Of a stretch of DNA of 64,000 nucleotides, positions 56,307 through 64,000 are shown one piece after another. The stretch is from contig AP026545.1 in the NCBI GenBank assembly GCA_026075535.2, positions 3,100,001 through 3,164,000 on the forward strand, read 5' to 3'. Source of the stretch: Tricholoma matsutake (Eukaryota; Basidiomycota; Agaricomycetes; Agaricales; Tricholomataceae). A program made the translations under genes and the position numbers. The first letter of the stretch is position 1. Each line of letters begins with the position of its first letter. The notes beneath the pieces are model-generated. The model ran no database searches and had not been told where the DNA came from. It worked only from the letters and a program-made list of their open reading frames with translations.

Positions 56307-57154
56307 ATTGTGCAAATGTTCAGACAATTCTGAAAGCACTCAAAGATTCAGGATTATATTGCAATCTGAAAAAAAACACACCCGTTCTTGACAGAGGTTG
56401 ATTTCCTTGGACACCACATCTCTGCTTGGGGTATCAAAGCAGATTCAAAGAAAACTGAACATATCATAAACTGGCCCCAACCTCAAAATGCCAAGGAAGT
56501 TTGTCAATTCTGTGGACTGGTGCATTACATTGCACATTTTCTACCTCACATCACTGACCACACCCATATCCTTTCAGAGCTGATGACAAAGGAATGTAAC
56601 AAGAATTTTCCACCTTGGACAGATGTCCACCAACTCGCATTTGATGAAATCAAGAAGGTCATCATTGGTCGAGATTGCCTTATGACTATTGATTTTGACC
56701 TTATGCTGGAGTACAAGATTTTTGTCACCACTGATACAAGTGACTATCAATCAGGAGCCATTCTTTCATTTGGGAAGGACTGGGAGATGGCCCATCCCAT
56801 TGCATTTGACTCTATGACTTTCAAAAGTGCCAAACTCAACTACCCTGTCCATGAGAAAGAAATGCTGGCAATCATCTGGGCACTTCAGAAATGGTGGTCA
56901 GATCTTATAGGTGTACCTTTTTTTATTTACACTGATCACAAAACTCTTGAGAATTTTGACACCCAGTGGGAGCTCAGCCATTGTCAGGTGCAGTGGATGG
57001 AATTTATGTCACAATACAACTGCAAGATCATCTATGTGAAGGGAGAGGATAATTGTGCCGCCAATGCATTATCCAGAACTTCATTTGCTGCAGAGGCATC
57101 AGCTTCAGAACCGTACCCACCTGACAATTCAGATCCCATCATGCTCATCTACAG
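56307..57154 (+). pseudogene. Gypsy F RT end and RNase H
   Basis: Resumes pol after the hAT. TEVDFLGHHISAWGIKADSK marks the RT end, NAKEVCQFCGLVHYIAHFLP the connection, and RNase H follows with TDTSDYQSGAILSFGKDWEM, NYPVHEKEMLAIIWALQKWW and YTDHKTLENFD, ending in the tether YVKGEDNCAANALSR. One long open frame from 56388 with most RNase H residues intact. Integrase is missing because element C2 inserted at 57155. Confidence 0.85.
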
Positions 57155-57261
57155 TGTAAGGGGACTAGGGGGTGCCCCATGTGTTTCTCCTATTTTTACA
57201 TTTGTCCTATATTTTTCCTCACTTCATTTCCTCCCATTCTTCATTTTCTATGATTTTTCCT

Positions 57262-58712
57262 TAGTGTTTAAAGGTCTGGTTCAGTCCAGTTTTTCAACCT
57301 CCAAGAGGGACAACCAGGACTGCAACCGGTCCAAACCATCACCCAAAATAGAAGGACTGCAACCGAACCAACTAGGACTGGTCCTAGTCAGTTCAGTTGC
57401 CTCAAAAAAACCAGTTGGCACTAGTTTTTCCAGCCAATTTTGTCCCTAACTAAATTTACTGTATATTAAATAAAACTAATTACATTACACCCTGTGAGCA
57501 GGTGCTTGCAGCAGTGACAATAGAACTAAAATAAAGTAAAATAAGAAAGAAAGAAAAAGGCCCTATCATCTTGCGTTTGTAGCGAGAGTGGGGTCAGTTC
57601 ATTGGTGCCATGTCCTGCTGTTTGTCATTGTCATCCCTGCATCATCATCCCCACTTTTCATTCTTTGCCCCCCTGTTTGTTGTTCCTGACTGTCGGTTGT
57701 TGGCGTTGGCATTTGCTGGTGTTGGCATTGATGTTTGTTGGTGTTGGTGTTTGTTGGTGTTGGCATATTGGCATTGTTGTTGCATTGTTCATTGTCCTGG
57801 CTTCCATCATCATCAGCACCACCATCTCCCCCTACGAGCAGGGGCTCACAGGTGGGGTGGTGGCACTGTGTGACGTGGCAACCATGCATCGTTGTCTAGA
57901 CATGGGTTGAGGGTGTGGGTGGGTGGGAGATGTTGTTATGAACAAGCAAAAACCTAGAAAGAAGAAAGAATAGTTAGTTGATTAGTACAAGTAAGAAATC
58001 AATCATAAAAACATACCATTATGGCCCAAATGACACTGGTTGTCGTTTGGGCCATGGGCAGCACTGCATTGTCGTTGGAACTGGCTGAGGTTGGCATTGG
58101 TGCTGCACTGTGAGGGTACTGGCAGGGCTGAGTGATTGTGTGATGTTTGCAAAAAGGTAAGAAACTAAAAAGAAAAGATATTAGTTAGTAAAAAAATAAG
58201 AAACCAATAATAAAAAACATATGTATCCAAATGACAAGCTAGTCGTCATTTGGGTCCACTCCCCAGTTGTTCTGTTGTAGCTGGTGTGTGTGTTGTTGGT
58301 GGCAAGAGGTGGTGGAGAGGAAGCAGCATTGTATTGGTGGTCATGAGAATTGTTTGGCAAGTGGTGCCACTTTCTTTTTTTGGAGCACAAGCACAACCAA
58401 ATGGTCTGTGTGCAGCCATGAGCTTGTCCCATTCCCCATTCCTTTACTTAGCAGTTTGTACAAATAGTTTAAATGTATATATTAGTTGTATTTTTATAGT
58501 AAATTATATAGTTTTACATGGGTATATACCACTGTCAGAAGACCAGTTCAACCGATTGCGACCAGTTTTTGGGCAGTTTTTAAATATTTTTAAATTGAGG
58601 CAACTGGCAACCCAACTGATGCTAAACCTGGGCAACTGCAACTGATGGTCCAGTTGCAATCAGTTGGGTTCGGTTGGGTTGTGGTCATCTTTTTGGTCCA
58701 CTTAAAACACTA
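57262..58712. mobile_element. Non-autonomous hAT element in the C2 LTR
   Basis: 1451 bp. TSD TTTTTCCT / TGTTTCCT (7 of 8). TIRs begin TAGTGTTTAAAGG and end CTTAAAACACTA. It shares size, AACTGG/CCAGTT subterminal repeats and CCCAAATGAC..GTCATTTGGG palindromes with the element at 54859-56298, in roughly the opposite orientation, so both belong to one family. No transposase. Confidence 0.85.
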
Positions 58713-59176
58713 TGTTTCCTTATTTTATTACTAATTTCCCTTTCTATCACATTTGAGCATGTTGACAGTTTTATATTTAGAGGTGGAGTACCTTTTCCAA
58801 CATCTACCCCTTGGTATGATGTCATTCGGCAGCCTTGATCTGCCTATCTCCACCTTTTCTATTTTTAGGCTATTATTTGATTTTTGCAATCTTCACATAT
58901 ACTGGGCATTGGCAAAGGGGTCCTTAGAGTTTTCTCTTCAAATTTCCCTTTGCTAGGTGCACCTCCACTCCCTGTAATATGTACCATAATTTGAACTTCA
59001 GATTTCCCTTTGCTAGTCCACTAATTAAGTGGCCTCTAAGGTTGCCCTATAGTAGAAAACTCTCCTAAGGCTCAGAATTGCGAACACACTGCCAAAATAG
59101 GCAGGTACAGAGTAGGTGATGCCTCCCAGAGCTCAAACAACTCCCTACACACTGTTCCAGACTTCCCTGCCTTAAG

Positions 59177-59535
59177 TAGTGTTGCCTTGACCAACTTTTG
59201 GCATTTTTGTATATTGAGAATAGCTTGATACCATGCCGCTTAGTGTTGAGAGAGGACCCATCGACTTTTGGGGTCTTGCATCCATGTAAACATTTTGAGA
59301 ATTTTATAAAATTTATTGGAATTGATACTGCCCTTGACTTATTTTTATCTGGTTGACTTGAATGAGTCAAGGGCAATATCAATTCCAATAAAATTTATGA
59401 AATTCTCAAAATATTTACATGGATGCAAGACCCCAAAAGTCGATAGGTCCTCTCTCAACACTAAGCAGTCTGGGCATATGGCATCAAGCTATTCTCAATA
59501 TACAAAAATGCCAAAAGTCAGTCAAGACAACACTA
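59177..59535. mobile_element. Foldback hAT-type MITE
   Basis: 359 bp, almost entirely two inverted arms of about 165 bases at about 92% identity (TAGTGTTGCCTTGACCAACT .. inverse). Perfect 8-bp TSD GCCTTAAG (59169-59176 and 59536-59543). A TAGTGTTG end and an 8-bp TSD point to hAT mobilisation. Confidence 0.9.
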
Positions 59536-59580
59536 GCCTTAAGTAATTGTTCATTTTTGCCTAACGCACCACCTAGTGCC

Positions 59581-60143
59581 ATGGATGCATCAGAGTGCCT
59601 CGACGCGCTTGAAAGTGACATTACTGGAATATGCATGCATATCAATTCACTTAAATGTACAATCGAAAACTTTGTCAGAACCCTTCAGACTAGCTCCACA
59701 ACCAATATTCCCCCCATTATGACTCCAAGCACACCCAATAATGACACACTGCCTAATGCACCCACTAAGGAGCATGCCCAGATCAAACTGTCCCCCCTCC
59801 TGCTGAATTTAATGGCATGCATGCATTCCTTAATTCCTGTGAGTTGTACGTTAGTCTCCAGTCGCATCAATTCATTGATGATGCTGCAAAAATTTATCGG
59901 GCCTTCACATACATGAAATCTGAACATCCCTATCTCTACATGGACTGTATTCTGTGCCAAACTAAAGAGCTTGGTTCTCTACCTTTCTCCACTTGGGGTG
60001 ACTTTTGAGCAGAGTTTGTATGCCACTTTTGTCTCCTCAACGAGTGCCACCAAGCAGTGAGATGGCTTGAGTCATTCTGTGACCATCAGGCACATTGATC
60101 TGTGGACGATTATGTTGACGAGTTTAAGGATTTGGTGGACATG
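59581..60143 (+). pseudogene. C2 gag remnant
   Basis: ATG 59581 (MDASECLDALESDITGICMH). Clear copy of C1 gag through FLNSCELYVSLQSHQFIDD and PFSTWGDF to YVDEFKDLVDM. A frame shift near 59800 and TGA stops at about 60006 and 60096 disable it. Truncated before the zinc knuckle. Confidence 0.85.
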
Positions 60144-60737
60144 TGTCAAGGCTGATTTCCCTGACCAGATTTCTGATCGTTTTCTGCCACCCTTCCCAGC
60201 CACCTTGCATCACAGCCCACCTCCTATCAGCAACACTGCCTAGAGATGAAATTCTCTTATTTCCAATTCAATGAAACAGTTTCAGGATATTTGCCTTGGA
60301 GGCCAGTTTGCAATTATCACAGCCTTGGAAACTCCAATCGCCTCTGGACTTTAGTATTTAAGCTAGCTACTTTCGTCTTGTATTAGCCAGTTTGTAAATC
60401 GCAAGTCACCCACTTAATTCCAACCCAGTTATACTCCAAGTAATCTCTTAAGTCTATCTCAAACTTTAGCTCATCCTCTCCAGAAATTCTCTGGACCTCT
60501 GATCTTCCTCTTTACCCTTGTCTTGAAATTAGGACACTTGATGAGGAGAAGGGTGCAACTTCTTATAAGTTGAAGCCAAGTCCTTTCTGTCCCCACACTT
60601 GGTATGGCACATCAAGTGAACCTTGCCCCAGAATCCCATTGGGTTCCCTGCCTTGCTCAATCCATCCTTATCGACTTCTATCGTCCAGGTATGACTGAAA
60701 ATCCGACAACTTCCTTCCTCCAGCTCAGAACTTAACA
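60144..60737 (+). repeat. LTR of A3, a diverged family A relative
   Basis: TGTCAAGG..CAGAACTTAACA, 594 bp, plus orientation (opposite to A1 and A2). The block GAAATTAGGACAC.. and AAGCCAAGTCCTTTCTGT at about 60525-60600 aligns with the inverse of the A1 and A2 LTRs. Bases 60389-60399 (AGTTTGTAAAT) pair 10 of 11 with 60740-60750, 2 bases beyond the LTR. Confidence 0.72.
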
Positions 60738-60802
60738 GTATTGACAAACTCGCACTTCTCTCATCAAACCCATCCCATCTTCTATTTTCCAAAACCCTTC
60801 CT

Positions 60803-60856
60803 ATGACTCCCACTGAATCACAGACTCAATGAACTACAAGAAACTCTGAGGTCTTT
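60803..60856 (+). pseudogene. A3 gag N-terminus
   Basis: ATG 60803 MTPTESQTQ then TGA, then TTRNS, matching MTPTETHQCTTRNS of the A1 gag. The element is cut off at about 60856. Confidence 0.6.
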
Positions 60857-61202
60857 ACTGTGCCCCATGTATTCCGAGCCAGTCCACACAGAATTTGGTG
60901 GACTCCGCACGGACTGGCATTCACTCATTTGGCTCAAATGTTCTGTATAGCAGTTGCTCGGACTCCGCATGGACTTTCGTGGAGTCCGAGCTGTTTTTGC
61001 ACCTTTACTCGGAGTGCGCACGGACTTTGTCCAAGCAACATCAATTTACTCGGACTCGGATGGATACATGTCCGAGTCGTCTGAGTTGAGTCCATGGATG
61101 CATAGCAGAGGCTATGGAAAAATTATGTAGTAAAGGAGAATCGAACTCCAAGCCTTATCACCAAGCATAAATAGCAGCAATTAACCACTACACCACAGAG
61201 CC
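60857..61202 (-). repeat. Candidate tRNA-derived SINE
   Basis: Minus strand. The head (61202-61135) has an A box TGGTGTAGTGG at the expected place and a B-box-like GAGTTCGATTCTC about 35 bases on, with a closable T arm (GGAG/CTCC) but no matching acceptor stem. The body to about 60857 repeats GGACTCCGCAYGGACT / ACTCGGAC-type motifs five or six times. Head plus unrelated body is SINE architecture. No TSD was identified, and only one copy is visible. Confidence 0.45.
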
Positions 61203-61341
61203 ATTGTCAAACAAGCAAACAATTGCATTATGTCACCATAGAACCATGAGAACGTATAGCCATGATCAACATCAACCTCAGCTGCAACCACATCACCACG
61301 ACATCAACACAACCCCAAAGCCTCAAGATCAAACAATTAAC

Positions 61342-64000
61342 ATGTTCAATACTCGCTCAACCATCTCCACCACCCGTAGCGGCCACAAATGGGACAATCC
61401 GTGCAGCGGCAAATGCGTCACATCATCGGCTGATGCGGGGGCTGCCAAAGCAAAAAAAAAGATCGCCAGTAGTGACAACAAAACAGATGTGCTGAAGGGG
61501 AGGAAAGGGAAGAAGAAAGGGGAGGAGAAGAGGAAAAGCAGAGGAAAGGAGGAGAAGGAGAAGGAGAAGGAGAAGGGAGGACAGGGGAAGAGGGGTACAA
61601 AGGCGAGGTAAGCCGCCCACTCCATCTCCAGCCTCTCCCCTTACCCTTTCCCCCCCTTTTTTCACAGGAAAACTTCGATGATGCAAGCACAGGAGGATGC
61701 GGCTGCCGCTCTCCTGTCTCGTGTCACCAGGTATGTTTTCTCTTTTTTTCTCATCTTTTTTCTTGTTTTACTCACTTCTTTTCTATCTGTCTCGTGCAAC
61801 CAGGTATGTTTTATCTTTTTTTCTTCTTTTTTTTCTTGTTTTATTCATTTCTTTTCTATCCATCTCGCATCACTAGGTATGTTTCTCTTTTTTTTTCTTC
61901 TTCTTTTTTCTTGTTTTATTCACTTCTTTTCTATATTACTAGGAGTGCTGCTGTGCTAGAGGCAAGCGGCATCACTATAGCTCCCCCTGAGCATACCAAG
62001 GTGACATCCTCCACCCCCACAGCTCTACCCTCTCTCCCGAAGCCGACCTGTCTCCACTGTGCCGACGTGGCAATGGTGGCCTCAGCATCCAGCAAAAACG
62101 TGGCCAGGAAATCCACAGAGGAGACCGACAGCTCCCAAAGCGACAGCGACAACAACTCCCAAAGCGACAGCGATGACAGCTCCCCAAGTGACAGCGATGA
62201 GAGCAGCGAGGGCAACATGAAGAGAAACCAGGACCAGGACGACAGCCATAGCAGCAGCAATGACAGCACCTCGGGGACTGGCAACGGCGGGAGTGACAAC
62301 AGCGAGGACGAGGACGAGGACGACGATAATGATGACAGTGAGAACAGGGATGAGGAGAAGGATGGCAAGGACAAGGGCAACGATGGCAAGGGTGAGGACA
62401 ACAACAACGAGGGCGAGGACAACAATGAGGGCAAGGGTGAGGGCACAGGCAACGATGACGACACTACCAGGGCCCCCAATGCTGCGACGGTGGCGATCTC
62501 TACAAATGAAGACACCAACAACCATGGCCCCACCTTCGCCACCGCCTCTACCACCATGGCGGCAACCTCTACAATTGAGGATGCCAACAATGGACCCCCC
62601 CTCACCCTTGCCACCTCTACCATTGCGGTGGTGGCCTCTACAAATAAGGACACTAATGATGGCAGCCCCACCCTCCCTGCCATGCCTACTGCCATTCCCA
62701 CTACCCCCACCATTAACGAGGGGATTGAACCTACCGCTACTGATAACAAAACTGCCACCACCACCCTTCCAGGAAACCAAGGTGCACCAACTGCTGCAAC
62801 CGCCCCTGATGCTCACACTGACATCGTCATGGCCAGTCCACCTGGCACCCCCTCGTGCCATGAACTTCAGGGTGCCTCTCACATAACAGGGGGAATTCTA
62901 CGTGGGCATGCCCAAGGTAATGTGTACAACATTGCTGATCGTATTGAATATGAGGGGGATATTTCCCCAACTACTGGTGAATTCTTCTTTATTAATATCA
63001 TCATACCCAAGTATAATAACCTAGAATAATAGGGAAAGTTTTTGTGTTCCAGTCACATGGTAACCCTGATACTTCTGAGCCATACATGACCCTTAGCCAT
63101 CATGTAACACCAACCTTGGGGCCAGTTTTAAAGAAACTTGGCATTCAATATTCTCCTGTTTCCAGTAAGTCATTAATTAAAATAAATATTTGGTGGATAA
63201 ATTTATTTTGGGATTTTTAGAGAAAAATCAGTGGATTTTTGTCTATGAGGATAATTTTTGGGCTGTTAAAGGACGATACAACACAGCAGTGGCGGATAAT
63301 GATAGTGCTGAGTGGAAAGTTATCAATAATCAATTTTGTTTGAGGTTACTGATTGTGAGATTTTATTCTTGATTTGAAAATCTTCTTCTCACCATTAAAT
63401 TAGACTGACAATGAACCAATTTCTTCAGCATCTCAGGGTCCTTTGTCTGCATCAACCTCAGAACCCCCTCCATATGTTGGACGTATGGCCCCCACAGTCG
63501 ACATGTTCAAGTCGCAGCTTATTCGCATCCTTGATATTCCCTCCAAGAGTCCAACCTGATAGGTACTGGTGATGTGTCACTCAAGATTGCATATCAAAAG
63601 TACAAGGCATTTCTTGTTGCCAGTCATACTGTTAATGACATGGTGGTGAATGGGACTTGGGAAATCAAGCGACCAACGAAAACTGACCTCATTGAAATTT
63701 TCGTCTCCAAATCATATTTCCATTCTCACTATCGTCGATATTTCACAAAGGTAGCTGCTTATCCACAGATGGTGGCGTGGTTGGAGGGGGAGACTGATGA
63801 GGAAGACATTGGCATTTGGGGGTTCAAGAAGATTTCATATACCTTCACTGATTTGAATACTTGGCGGTTGAATGGTGGGCCCTTGGAGTTTGAGGATGAG
63901 GATGAGGATGGGAAATTGGTGAAAAAGAAGAAAAAGGGGAAGGGAAAAGCAAAAGAGATGGAAAAAGAGAAAGGAAAGGAAAAGAGGAAGGAAAAGAAGA
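61342..64000 (+). CDS. Unknown multi-exon gene: acidic low-complexity half and conserved-looking C-terminal half (runs off the window)
   Basis: Exons are 61342-61607, 61668-61730, 61943-62976, 63033-63164, 63221-63354 and 63404 onward; all phases agree. Exon 1 is Lys/Glu rich (KGKKKGEEKRKSRGKEEKEK). Exon 3 is Ser/Asp/Glu/Asn-rich then Thr/Pro/Ala-rich, with few hydrophobic residues. From DRIEYEGDISPTTGK the sequence looks globular: VFVFQSHGNPDTSEPYMTLS, VYEDNFWAVKGRY, PPYVGRMAPTVDMFKSQLIR, then IEIFVSKSYFHSHYRRYFTK and IGIWGFKKISYTFTDLNTW, and a Lys-rich tail. I recognise no domain. One base appears missing near 63557 (SKSP then a shift to NLIGTGD), so it is a fresh pseudogene or a sequence error. 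Intron 2 is a tandem triplication. An ATG at about 61246 is an alternative start. Confidence 0.55.
61731..61942 (+). repeat. 73-bp tandem triplication forming intron 2
   Basis: Donor sequence GTATGTTT recurs at 61731, 61804 and 61877, each preceded by a CTCGTG/CATC..AG acceptor-like block copied from the exon end and followed by a T-rich tract ending TTCTTTTCTAT. The final acceptor is AG 61942. Confidence 0.85.

Larger units (their letters stand above)
57155..60143 (+). mobile_element. Gypsy C2, 3'-truncated copy of family C
   Basis: The 5' LTR is 57155-59051 including a nested hAT (57262-58712). The true LTR parts (TGTAAGGGGACTAGG..TGCCCTATA) match C1. The leader 59052-59176 keeps GTAGAAAACTCTCCTAAGG, the self-primer site. 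A MITE is at 59177-59535 and a gag remnant from 59581. The copy stops at 60143, where an A-family LTR begins. It is more diverged than C1. Confidence 0.85.

Noticed and set aside
61135..61202. A functional tRNA gene on the minus strand
   Set aside because: A and B boxes are good but the acceptor stem GGCTCTG does not pair with the 3' side and no sensible anticodon arm forms, so it is reported as a SINE-like head instead.
61931..62882. Long minus-strand frames (277 and 266 residues) opposite the unknown gene at 61-64 kb
   Set aside because: They are Ser/Val/Leu low-complexity shadows of the GC-rich acidic exon. The plus strand has phase-consistent splicing and globular-looking downstream exons.

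Overview
This is nuclear DNA of a filamentous basidiomycete, most likely an agaricomycete. The host genes have many introns of about 45-66 bp with GT..AG ends. The rest is a dense nest of Ty3/gypsy chromoviruses, Ty1/copia elements, a DIRS-like element, hAT transposons and foldback elements, a typical basidiomycete mixture. No rRNA gene, intact tRNA gene, CRISPR array or bacterial-type operon was seen.

Layout. 1-3.6 kb: host genes for a secreted PEBP-like protein (886-1677, +) and phosphopantothenoylcysteine decarboxylase of CoA synthesis (1907-2718, +), plus weaker small ORFs. 3.6-6 kb: gene-poor, with a tRNA-like segment and a terminal-inverted-repeat candidate. 6-38.2 kb: a transposon nest. 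An old chromovirus (B, minus strand) was split by two elements of one family: A1 (7729-17816, TSD CCAAG) and A2 (18465-23441, TSD CTATC). A1 carries, antisense to its gag-pol, a spliced Zn2Cys6 gene that was itself hit by a hAT element (8656-10718, TSD GGGAGCAG). A2 holds a solo LTR of family C. A copia element D (23644-35139, TSD CGCAG) lies in a DIRS-like element and itself contains chromovirus C1 (26541-32566, TSD GCTAC).

38.4-45.0 kb is a host island: a FIST-domain protein (+), a 1043-residue RING-H2 protein (+) and electron-transfer flavoprotein beta (-). From 45.1 kb transposons resume: a large foldback element next to the ETF-beta start, split by copia element E (45847-51250), then gypsy F, two non-autonomous hAT elements, a foldback MITE, C2, A3 and a SINE-like unit. 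From 61.3 kb to the window end is a multi-exon gene of unknown function with an acidic low-complexity half and a conserved-looking C-terminal half; one of its introns is a 73-bp tandem triplication.

The host genes are unrelated housekeeping functions and do not form a cluster. The retroelement ORFs are nearly all broken, and many lesions are CpG to TpG/CpA changes. The most interesting observations are the antisense Zn2Cys6 gene in A1, apparent self-priming (LTR/primer-site complementarity) in both chromovirus families with covariation in A3, and the intron triplication.
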